From assembly GCA_002315435.1 (NCBI GenBank), contig DCFW01000029.1, positions 1 through 36,502 of the forward strand: DNA of 36,502 bases, in the 5' to 3' direction. The notes beneath the pieces are model-generated. The model worked only from the letters and a program-made list of their open reading frames with translations. It made no database searches and was not told the DNA's origin. This document shows, piece by piece, positions 16,748 through 23,170 of this stretch; positions within the stretch are counted from its first letter, which is position 1, and the number at the start of each line of letters is the position of its first letter. A program made the translations under genes and the position numbers. This DNA is from Bacteroidales bacterium UBA1794 (GTDB lineage: Bacteria; Bacteroidota; Bacteroidia; Bacteroidales; Bacteroidaceae).

Positions 16748-17791
16748 CTATTTTTCTGACAACAAAAGTGCCTGAATCAGTTGCGGAAAGGCATAATGAG
16801 ACAAATCATCGGTCAAGACTTTACTGAACTCTGAACGAAATGAAGATCCCTCCGGCAAACAGATCTTATAAAAGTCTGCGTAGATCACACGATGCGACAA
16901 CACATGCTTCACACTCTTTTTCCAAACTGACACATTAGGGATTACGCCTTGAGGAACCATGCTCAGGAACTCTTTATTTTCAACCAATTCTTCTGTTGTA
17001 AGAGGATGACCGGATTCAATAAGCGGGAATTCATACAAATTACGCCATATATCTTTGCCTGTACGTTTATGTATCAACACTTCATCACCTATATAAACTA
17101 AAAGATAAGTAAAATATCGGTTAGTGACCTTTGTGCGATGTTGCTTTACAGGTAATTGTTCAACCGTACCATTTAAAGCAGCCGCACACTCACCACACAA
17201 AGGACAAAACATACAATTGGGAGATGAAGGCGTACATTGAATAGCCCCAAAATCCATAATTGCCTGATTATATAAAGCCGGATTTTTTTTATCTAGATAT
17301 TCATCTGCCAAAGATGCAAAAAGCTTCTTACCGTATGAAGAATCAATTGGTGTGTCAATACCTAAGAAACGAGACAAAACTCGATAGACATTGCCGTCAA
17401 CAACAGCATAAGGCATATCATAAGCAAACGAACAGATAGCTGCCGCCGTGTAATCGCCAACGCCCTTCAAGGCTCTTACTCCTTCATAAGTGACAGGGAA
17501 CACGCCATTCATGCTTTGTGCCGCCTGATGCAGGTTTCTAGCACGCGAATAATACCCTAAACCTTGCCAACAACGCATCACATCATCCTCATCAGCATTA
17601 GCCAATGATTCCACATCAGGAAACTGCTCAATAAACCGCAAGAAATAGTCATATCCTTGCACGACACGAGTTTGCTGCAAAATGATTTCTGAAATCCAAA
17701 TATAATACGGATTACGTGTATTTCGCCAAGGTAAATCACGCTTGTTTGCTGAATACCAATCTTCTATAACCTTTGTAAAAGAACTTTTCAC
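16748..17791 (-). CDS. mutY: A/G-specific adenine glycosylase MutY
   Basis: Removes adenine mispaired with 8-oxoguanine. The 347-residue protein has the catalytic acid E35 (WISEIILQQTRV), the helix-hairpin-helix ALKGVGDYTAAAI, the catalytic D132 (VVDGNVYR) and a [4Fe-4S] cluster motif C186-x6-C193-x2-C196-x5-C202. The C-terminal NUDIX-like domain (from about residue 225) reads 8-oxoG. It is the first gene of the minus-strand string with ssb and gldE, an arrangement common in Bacteroidota, and is divergent from the HU gene. Confidence 0.95.
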   Translation of the reverse strand: MKSSFTKVIEDWYSANKRDLPWRNTRNPYYIWISEIILQQTRVVQGYDYFLRFIEQFPDVESLANADEDDVMRCWQGLGYYSRARNLHQAAQSMNGVFPVTYEGVRALKGVGDYTAAAICSFAYDMPYAVVDGNVYRVLSRFLGIDTPIDSSYGKKLFASLADEYLDKKNPALYNQAIMDFGAIQCTPSSPNCMFCPLCGECAAALNGTVEQLPVKQHRTKVTNRYFTYLLVYIGDEVLIHKRTGKDIWRNLYEFPLIESGHPLTTEELVENKEFLSMVPQGVIPNVSVWKKSVKHVLSHRVIYADFYKICLPEGSSFRSEFSKVLTDDLSHYAFPQLIQALLLSEK

Positions 17792-17816
17792 TGTTAATTA
17801 ACTAATACTATTTCGA

Positions 17817-17824
17817 CAAATGTA
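17817..17824 (-). promoter_or_regulatory. -7 box of mutY
   Basis: TACATTTG on the minus strand, a perfect TAnnTTTG match 26 bp before ATG 17791. No clear -33 element. Confidence 0.55.
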
Positions 17825-17899
17825 ATTGAATAAAATAAAAAGAACGACTTTTTTTTCAAAATTATTAAGAATAAATTTCCACAAGTAATTGAAAACCTT

Positions 17900-17907
17900 T
17901 ATATTTG
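17900..17907 (+). promoter_or_regulatory. -7 box of the HU gene
   Basis: TATATTTG, a perfect TAnnTTTG match 40 bp before ATG 17948, giving a leader of about 34 nt. No clear -33 element. Confidence 0.6.
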
Positions 17908-17947
17908 CAGTCCGAAAATAAACAATAACATATTTGCAAGTATTAAA

Positions 17948-18235
17948 ATGACAAAAGCAGAACTTATTAACGTAATTGTTGAGGATACAGGCATTGACCG
18001 CCCAACTGTCGCAGCAGCGATCGAATCTTTCATGGGACAAGTAAAAAAAACTACAATAAACGGTGATACTATATTTCTCCGTGGATTTGGTTCTTTTGGC
18101 AGTAAGAAACGTGCTGCAAAACTAGCTCGTAATATTTCAACAAACACCACTCTTATGGTGCCTGCATGCTCTATTCCGGTATTTAAGCCATCAAAGGACT
18201 TTGTAATTTCCGTGAAGGAAAACACAAAGGAATAA
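17948..18235 (+). CDS. HU/IHF-family DNA-binding protein
   Basis: A 95-residue DNA-bending protein of the HU family: MTKAELINVIVEDTGIDRPTVAAAIESFMGQ (helical dimer body), then FLRGFGSFGSKKRAAKLARN (saddle leading into the DNA-binding arm). The arm sequence NISTNTTLMVPACSIPVF lacks the classic RNP triplet of HU, reading MVPACSIPVF where RNPQTG...VPAF usually stands, but keeps the Pro used for DNA intercalation. It is followed 29 bp later by a 30-residue basic protein and then RNase G, and is probably co-transcribed with the small protein. Confidence 0.9.
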   Translation: MTKAELINVIVEDTGIDRPTVAAAIESFMGQVKKTTINGDTIFLRGFGSFGSKKRAAKLARNISTNTTLMVPACSIPVFKPSKDFVISVKENTKE

Positions 18236-18264
18236 CATATTATTAACAATTTAAAAAAGAAGCT

Positions 18265-18357
18265 ATGCCAAGCGGAAAAAAGAAAAAGGGACACAAAATG
18301 TCTACCCACAAGCGTAAGAAAAGACTAAGAAAAAATAGACACAAAAGTAAAAAATGA
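18265..18357 (+). CDS. Tiny, extremely basic protein (30 aa), likely ribosome-associated
   Basis: ATG 18265 to TGA 18357 encodes MPSGKKKKGHKMSTHKRKKR followed by LRKNRHKSKK. About 60% of residues are Lys or Arg, with no acidic residue. An A-rich leader precedes the ATG, and a terminator hairpin starts 23 bp after the stop, so the ORF is neatly bounded between HU and rng. The KRKKRLRKNRHK core resembles the AURKAIP1/COX24-type motif found in mitochondrial mS38 and actinobacterial bS22, both short ribosomal proteins. On that basis a ribosomal role is likely, but this is pattern recognition only. An RNA-binding protein of another kind is the alternative. Confidence 0.75.
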   Translation: MPSGKKKKGHKMSTHKRKKRLRKNRHKSKK

Positions 18358-18379
18358 CATACGTTTGTGAGTCAAGAAT

Positions 18380-18421
18380 AAAGAACAAACTTCCAAGAAA
18401 TGTCTTGCATGTTTGTTCTTT
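18380..18421 (+). terminator. Hairpin between the tiny basic protein and rng
   Basis: An 11-bp perfect stem AAAGAACAAAC (18380-18390) / GTTTGTTCTTT (18411-18421) contains an inner CAAGA/TCTTG stem. The downstream T run is poor (TGTGCATTTATT). It could terminate the HU transcript partially, or act as a processing or attenuation site before rng. Confidence 0.6.
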
Positions 18422-18461
18422 GTGCATTTATTAACAATTAATCAAAAAAAAGAAAAGTATT

Positions 18462-20036
18462 GTGACAAGCGAACTAGTAATTGATGTACAGCCGAAAGAG
18501 ATTTCGATAGCCATTACCGAAGACAAATGTTTGGTAGAACTTCAAGGTGAAGGAAGAAGCTCATCATTCTCTGTTGGCAATATCTATCTGGCCCGCGTGA
18601 AAAAACTCATGCCGGGACTGAATGCGTGTTTCGTGGATGTCGGTTATGAAAAAGATGCTTTTCTTCACTATCTTGATTTAGGTCCTCAAGTTAACTCTCA
18701 AACTAAATTCGTAAAGCAAGTTCTGAGCGATCGCAAAAAGACCTTCTCCATTTCTAAAACAAGCATACTTCCTGATATCGAAAAGGACGGATCCATATCA
18801 AACACCTTGAAAGGTGGAATGGAAGTATTAGTACAAATTGTGAAAGAACCTATCTCTACAAAAGGGCCACGCCTTACATCCGAACTTTCATTTGCCGGAC
18901 GTTATCTAGTGCTCATACCCTTTAATGATAAGGTTTCAGTATCTCAAAAAATTAAATCAGGTGCCGAGCGTGCTCGACTGAAGCAACTCTTACAAAGCAT
19001 AAAACCCAAGAACTTTGGCGTTATTGTAAGAACCGTTGCCGAGGGAAAAAGAGTGGCCGAACTTGACAGTGAATTAAAATTGCTTGTTAAACATTGGGAA
19101 GATGCCATTGCGAAAGTACAAAAGACTCAAAAGTTTCCTACTCTTATTTATGAGGAAACAAGCCGTACTGTAGCATTGCTACGCGACCTCTTTAATCCAT
19201 CCTTCGAAAGCATTCATATAAATGACAAGGCTGTATTCGAGGAAATTAAAGACTATGTTTCACTTATTGCTCCCGACCGAAAAGATATTGTCAAACTCTA
19301 TAAGGGGCCATTGCCTATCTTTGACAACTTTGCCATCACAAAGCAAATTAAATCATCTTTCGGAAAAACCGTTTCATACAAAAGTGGAGCATACCTGATC
19401 ATCGAACATACAGAAGCGCTGCATGTAGTAGATGTGAATAGCGGTAACCGAGCAAAAGGCACGAACAGCCAAGAAGGCAATGCCCTGGAAGTGAATCTTG
19501 GAGCAGCCGATGAACTGGCTCGCCAATTAAGATTGCGAGACATGGGAGGTATTATTGTCGTCGACTTCATTGATATGACCGACGCAGCAAACCGCCAAAA
19601 GCTTTATGAAAGAATGTGTCTGAACATGCAAAATGATCGAGCAAGACACAATATCCTGCCTTTAAGTAAGTTTGGGCTGATGCAAATTACACGACAAAGG
19701 GTTAGACCTGCTACGGATGTAATTACCACCGAAAACTGTCCTACGTGCCACGGCACAGGCAAGATAAAATCATCGATCTTGTTTACGGATACATTAGAGA
19801 GTAAAATTGATTACCTTGTCAATAGTTTGAAGGTAAAGAACTTTTCATTGAACATCCATCCGTACATTTATGCCTACGTTAATCAAGGATTAGTATCGTT
19901 GAAACGTAAATGGCAGATCAAGTATGGATTCGGGATTAAGATTATTCCCAATCAAAAATTGGCTTTCCTCGAGTATCTATTTTATGATTCGCAGGGAGAA
20001 GAAATTGATATGAAGGAAGAAATCGAAATCAAATAA
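18462..20036 (+). CDS. rng: Ribonuclease G (RNase E/G family)
   Basis: Endoribonuclease of rRNA maturation and mRNA decay, 524 residues, matching the RNase G catalytic core without an RNase E scaffold tail. The N-terminal S1-type region (about residues 35-130) contains YLARVKKLMPGLNACFVDVGYEKDAFLH. Catalytic metal ligands are D324 (VVDVNSGN) and D368 (IIVVDFIDM). A zinc-link cysteine pair, C426 and C429 (CPTCHGTG), supports dimerisation. The start is GTG at 18462, preceded by an A-rich stretch. Insertions such as EKDGSISNTLKGGMEV lengthen the S1 region relative to the E. coli protein. It follows HU and the tiny basic protein, and ends at a strong terminator. Confidence 0.95.
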   Translation: MTSELVIDVQPKEISIAITEDKCLVELQGEGRSSSFSVGNIYLARVKKLMPGLNACFVDVGYEKDAFLHYLDLGPQVNSQTKFVKQVLSDRKKTFSISKTSILPDIEKDGSISNTLKGGMEVLVQIVKEPISTKGPRLTSELSFAGRYLVLIPFNDKVSVSQKIKSGAERARLKQLLQSIKPKNFGVIVRTVAEGKRVAELDSELKLLVKHWEDAIAKVQKTQKFPTLIYEETSRTVALLRDLFNPSFESIHINDKAVFEEIKDYVSLIAPDRKDIVKLYKGPLPIFDNFAITKQIKSSFGKTVSYKSGAYLIIEHTEALHVVDVNSGNRAKGTNSQEGNALEVNLGAADELARQLRLRDMGGIIVVDFIDMTDAANRQKLYERMCLNMQNDRARHNILPLSKFGLMQITRQRVRPATDVITTENCPTCHGTGKIKSSILFTDTLESKIDYLVNSLKVKNFSLNIHPYIYAYVNQGLVSLKRKWQIKYGFGIKIIPNQKLAFLEYLFYDSQGEEIDMKEEIEIK

Positions 20037-20040
20037 TATT

Positions 20041-20079
20041 AAAAAGAGAGCGCCTAAAAAGAGTCGCTCTCTTTTTTTA
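20041..20079 (+). terminator. Terminator of rng
   Basis: A 12-bp perfect inverted repeat, AAAAAGAGAGCG (20041-20052) / CGCTCTCTTTTT (20065-20076), followed by more T residues, 4 bp after the rng stop. Confidence 0.85.
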
Positions 20080-20276
20080 TCGGTTTTTACAAACACCATC
20101 TTTTATATCAAAGACAACAAACATTGCATGATTTCTTTTATCTGCATTATGGGAACGGGGATGTTCTATTCCTAGTAAGAGTTAAACAGATCCTCTACAA
20201 TACATTCACTGTCAATAACGATATTTCTTCCTTAATGTATACTTTCTTTGAAAATATATAATTGCATCCAATGTTT

Positions 20277-20364
20277 TACCTTTGTTAAACTTAAGTTTAA
20301 CCATTGATAAATTTAAGTTTAACCTTCGTAAAACTTGATTTCCACATTCGTAAAACAAAAAAAT
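20277..20364. repeat. Degenerate tandem repeat, 22-bp period, 4 units
   Basis: Four adjacent 22-bp units start at 20277, 20299, 20321 and 20343. Each opens nACCwTnGT/nACATTCGT and continues with an A-rich then T-rich block (for example TACCTTTGTTAAAC, AACCATTGATAAAT, AACCTTCGTAAAAC, CACATTCGTAAAAC). The first junction forms a perfect 18-bp palindrome, GTTAAACTTAAGTTTAAC (20284-20301). The same unit in the same phase occurs at 36380-36467. The array lies in a 360-bp gap (20080-20438) between rng and the lipoprotein gene. The rest of the gap holds only a short AATACAT/ATGTATT hairpin at 20400-20416. Confidence 0.6.
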
Positions 20365-20438
20365 ATTACATATCAACACAAAAAATCGTCCTATCATTTC
20401 AATACATTCAATGTATTAGATAGATCATTCTCAATGTA

Positions 20439-20978
20439 TCACAGCGGTTGATACAAGGGAATGGAATCCGTTAAACAAATAATTCCGTTGATGCGTGTGA
20501 TGCCGGGATCAAAATAGAAGATATATTCGAACAACTTTATGTAGCCGTTCTTCTGTATGACCCTAAAACGATGAGAAGCCATCCATCCCGGGATCCTTGG
20601 ATTGTAATTCTTTTGATAAGCATTGATCTTGTTCTGTAAGGATTGAGCCTGCAATCCGGATTGGCGTAGCTCATCAACCATAATATTGTACGATACAATA
20701 TTAGTCACACCTTTTTTTAGATCCGAATAAGCAGATGCATTCACTTTACTAGCCTTATGCATTTCGGCTAGCATATCCTGTGCTTCCTTACGATAAGGCA
20801 ACTTCACCTCAGCTGAATCCAACTTCACCCGCCCTAACGGCTTAAAGCCTTTTCCCCCATAAGGTTTGACAAGTACTTGTTCATACTGGTTCACCAATTG
20901 CTCTGCCTTCTGATCATTCGTGTTTCCACAACCTGTGAGAAACATCACACATATGATAACAAAAATTATATCTTTCAT
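20439..20978 (-). CDS. Hypothetical lipoprotein
   Basis: A 179-residue exported protein with a short signal peptide (MKDIIFVIICVMFLTGC) and a lipobox LTGC, so the mature protein would be lipid-anchored through that cysteine. The mature part is helical and charged (KAEQLVNQYEQVL, YRKEAQDMLAEMHKASKV, LQAQSLQNKINAYQKNY), followed by a beta-like tail. The family is not recognised. The start at 20978 is preferred over ATG 20987 because a TACTTTTG box at 20985-20992 would overlap the longer start. If that box is used, the transcript would have almost no leader. It is divergent from gph, and the 22-bp repeat array lies downstream. Confidence 0.75.
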   Translation of the reverse strand: MKDIIFVIICVMFLTGCGNTNDQKAEQLVNQYEQVLVKPYGGKGFKPLGRVKLDSAEVKLPYRKEAQDMLAEMHKASKVNASAYSDLKKGVTNIVSYNIMVDELRQSGLQAQSLQNKINAYQKNYNPRIPGWMASHRFRVIQKNGYIKLFEYIFYFDPGITRINGIICLTDSIPLYQPL

Positions 20979-21013
20979 GATTCGCAAAAGTAGGTCATAT
21001 TCTCATTTAATGC

Positions 21014-21021
21014 TACCTTTG
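21014..21021 (+). promoter_or_regulatory. -7 box of gph
   Basis: TACCTTTG, a perfect TAnnTTTG match 22 bp before ATG 21044. No clear -33 element. On the other strand, TACTTTTG at 20985-20992 faces the lipoprotein gene, so the two promoters would overlap. Confidence 0.55.
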
Positions 21022-21043
21022 TAGCGTTAAAAAAGATATAAAG

Positions 21044-21703
21044 ATGAAGAAGTTAGTCATTTTTGATCTTGACGGCACGCTTATCAATACCATTGCAGAT
21101 CTTGCAACCAGCACGAATTATGCCCTCAAGTTGAATCATTTTCCCATCCATGAGATAGAAGAATATAAATTCTTCGTGGGAAACGGTATTAATAAACTTT
21201 TTGAGCGGGCATTGCCTGTTGATTCGCGCAACGCTGAAAATATTGCATTAATCCGACAAGCATTCCTTAAATATTACGACGAGCATATCACCGACATGAG
21301 TCGTCCCTATCCCGGGATACAGGAACTGCTGAAAAGATTACAAGCAAACAATATAAAGATTGCCGTCGCAAGCAATAAGTATCAAGAGGGGACTCAGAAA
21401 ATCATAAAAGAATCATTCCCCGATATTACGTTTGATGCAATACATGGTCAACGTGAGGGCGTAAAGACAAAGCCCAACCCTTCAATCATATACAACATAC
21501 TTAACGAAACAAGTATTTCGGCACATGATGCTCTCTATTGTGGTGACTCGGCTGTGGATGCAGAGACAGCAAAGAATGCAGAGGTGACCGGTTGTAGTGT
21601 CTTATGGGGATTTCGTCCGAAATCGGAAATGGAGCCTTTCAATCCGGATTACTATGCTACTGAAGCAGAACAAATATATACAATAGCAACTCGGGAGAAT
21701 TAA
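21044..21703 (+). CDS. gph: HAD-family phosphatase, phosphoglycolate phosphatase-like
   Basis: A 219-residue haloacid-dehalogenase hydrolase. Motif I is FDLDGTL with nucleophile D8 and acid/base D10. Motif II is the Ser in IAVASNKYQEG. The motif III lysine is in REGVKTKPNPSII, and motif IV acids are in YCGDSAVDAETAKNA. The small helical cap (about residues 15-85) is that of the PGPase/beta-phosphoglucomutase subgroup. Phosphoglycolate is a plausible substrate because PGPases repair 2-phosphoglycolate from DNA repair, but other small phosphates are possible. It is transcribed alone, divergent from the lipoprotein gene. Confidence 0.85.
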   Translation: MKKLVIFDLDGTLINTIADLATSTNYALKLNHFPIHEIEEYKFFVGNGINKLFERALPVDSRNAENIALIRQAFLKYYDEHITDMSRPYPGIQELLKRLQANNIKIAVASNKYQEGTQKIIKESFPDITFDAIHGQREGVKTKPNPSIIYNILNETSISAHDALYCGDSAVDAETAKNAEVTGCSVLWGFRPKSEMEPFNPDYYATEAEQIYTIATREN

Positions 21704-21814
21704 TCATAGAATATGGATTTATATTCTGGTAAACACTCATGAAAGATACCTCTTTGAGCAGCATAGTGAATTAATCATTGATGTTCAAGCCTAGCAAAAA
21801 CAAATGGGTATAAA

Positions 21815-21882
21815 TAAAAAAGAGCTGTCATCACGACAGCTACTTTTCTCTAACCTTAAATCTAAATCTCTATGAAAAAAAC
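21815..21882 (-). ncRNA. Candidate small RNA, about 68 nt, with its own promoter and terminator
   Basis: On the minus strand a perfect -7 box TATATTTG (21889-21896) is followed, about 50 nt after the predicted start, by the intrinsic terminator AGCTGTCGTGATGACAGCT (21823-21841) and TTTTTT. No start codon with a useful frame lies between, and the body is purine-rich (AGAGATTTAGATTTAAGG). A TTTG at 21921-21924 is 24 bp from the -7 box, slightly farther than ideal. It sits alone in the gph-adh gap. Paralogous sRNA families are reported in Bacteroides, but I cannot confirm membership. Alternatively the hairpin may simply terminate the neighbouring genes. Confidence 0.5.
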
Positions 21883-21888
21883 GTACTG

Positions 21889-21896
21889 CAAATATA
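21889..21896 (-). promoter_or_regulatory. -7 box of the candidate small RNA
   Basis: TATATTTG on the minus strand, a perfect TAnnTTTG match. It has no downstream protein gene on that strand before the hairpin at 21823-21841. Confidence 0.5.
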
Positions 21897-21997
21897 GAGG
21901 TTTGCAGCACATAAAACAGTCAAAAACATTTAATTAATTGTTAACTAATAATAAATATATGTTTTTATAACATTTTGTACTTCTATTTACAATATAT

Positions 21998-23170
21998 TCA
22001 GAGACACAGCTCAAATATTTTGCGTGTATCTTCTCTGGTTAATGATTTGAACTCTCCAATCACTTCCCCTTTGTTTTTGTGTAAATTATCAACCAATGTG
22101 TCTATATCCGGATTTTCTATTCCTAAATCTTTAAATGTCAAAGGCATGCCCAGCTCTCTATAGAAGCGTCGCATACATTCAATTCCTCCACGTGCCATCT
22201 CTCTATAATCTTGAGAGATGCGAACACGCCATACACGACGGGCAAACTGTGCCAACTTCTCAGCTTTGTAGTCAACTAAATATTCCAAACGAGCAGGACC
22301 AACCACTGAAAGCCCCGCGCCGTGTGTCACACCATACAAAGCACTGATCTCATGTTCCATGTGATGCGAACTCCAATCTTCCTCTCGCCCTACTCCACAT
22401 ATACCGCCATGAGCCATACTACCTGCCCACATCAAATTGGCACGAGCTTCATAGTTTCGAGGATATTTCATTACAATAGGAGCCTCTTTAATGATAGACT
22501 TCAACAGGCCTTCACACTCACGATCTGTCACTTCACATTCTGTGGTATTTGTGAAATAACGCTCATAAACATGTGTCATCATGTCCACAATGCCTGCCGC
22601 TGTTTGATAGGAAGGCAAAGTATAAGTGAGCTCAGGATTCATGATTGAGAATTTGGGGCGCAGTACAAACACCGTCTTCAAGCTCAGCTTAACCATGCCA
22701 TCGGATTTAGTAATCACCGTGTTCCCTGAAGCTTCACTGCCGGCTGCTGCTATCGTAAGCACGTCGCCAACAGGCAGAGCCTTCTGTGGTGTTTGCTTGC
22801 CACAATAGAAATCCCAGAAGTCACCGTCATAAGGGACACCTAGTGCTATAGCTTTTGCCGTGTCAATTACTGACCCGCCACCTATAGCCAACATAAAATC
22901 GACCTTTTCTTTACGAGCAAGATCAATACCTTCATAAACTTTCGTATCCAGTGGATTAGGCTGCACACCACTCAAAGTAACATAGGGCACTTGTTTCAGT
23001 TCAAGTGAATCGGTCACTCTACCAACTAACCCGCTGCGAACAGCTGAACCACCACCAAACACAATCATTACCTTTGTAGCTCCATAACGAACTACCAGCT
23101 CACCGACTTGTTTCTCGGTGTCACGTCCAAAGACGAACTCGGTAGGACTACAAAATACAAAATTATCCAT
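21998..23170 (-). CDS. Iron-containing alcohol dehydrogenase (YqhD/BDH type)
   Basis: A 390-residue NAD(P)H-dependent aldehyde reductase/alcohol dehydrogenase. The N-terminal nucleotide-binding domain has GGGSAVRSG and AIGGGSVIDTAKAIA. The metal ligands match the YqhD/butanol dehydrogenase set: D196 and H200 (IVDMMTHVYE), H269 and H283 (VTHGAGLSVV). LTIAAAGSEASGNTVIT is the family substrate-site loop. Its first 8 bases overlap the last 8 of the hybrid two-component regulator, so it is probably translated with it. In this context, reduction of lactaldehyde from rhamnose or fucose breakdown is a reasonable guess, but YqhD-type enzymes are promiscuous. Confidence 0.92.
   Translation of the reverse strand: MDNFVFCSPTEFVFGRDTEKQVGELVVRYGATKVMIVFGGGSAVRSGLVGRVTDSLELKQVPYVTLSGVQPNPLDTKVYEGIDLARKEKVDFMLAIGGGSVIDTAKAIALGVPYDGDFWDFYCGKQTPQKALPVGDVLTIAAAGSEASGNTVITKSDGMVKLSLKTVFVLRPKFSIMNPELTYTLPSYQTAAGIVDMMTHVYERYFTNTTECEVTDRECEGLLKSIIKEAPIVMKYPRNYEARANLMWAGSMAHGGICGVGREEDWSSHHMEHEISALYGVTHGAGLSVVGPARLEYLVDYKAEKLAQFARRVWRVRISQDYREMARGGIECMRRFYRELGMPLTFKDLGIENPDIDTLVDNLHKNKGEVIGEFKSLTREDTRKIFELCL

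Noticed and set aside
20277..20364. CRISPR array
   Set aside because: The units are contiguous, degenerate and have no unique spacers, and no cas genes are present in the window.
20212..20397. 61-codon minus-strand ORF across the repeat array
   Set aside because: It is produced by the open AT-rich 22-bp repeat units and has no start context or family resemblance.
21708..21727. Terminator directly after gph (AGAATAT/ATATTCT)
   Set aside because: The stem is only 7 AT-rich pairs and no T run follows on the plus strand.
21872..21937. Short plus-strand ORF (MKKTYCKYRGLQ...) in the gph-adh gap
   Set aside because: No plus-strand promoter box is visible and the region is better explained as the minus-strand small RNA and its promoter.
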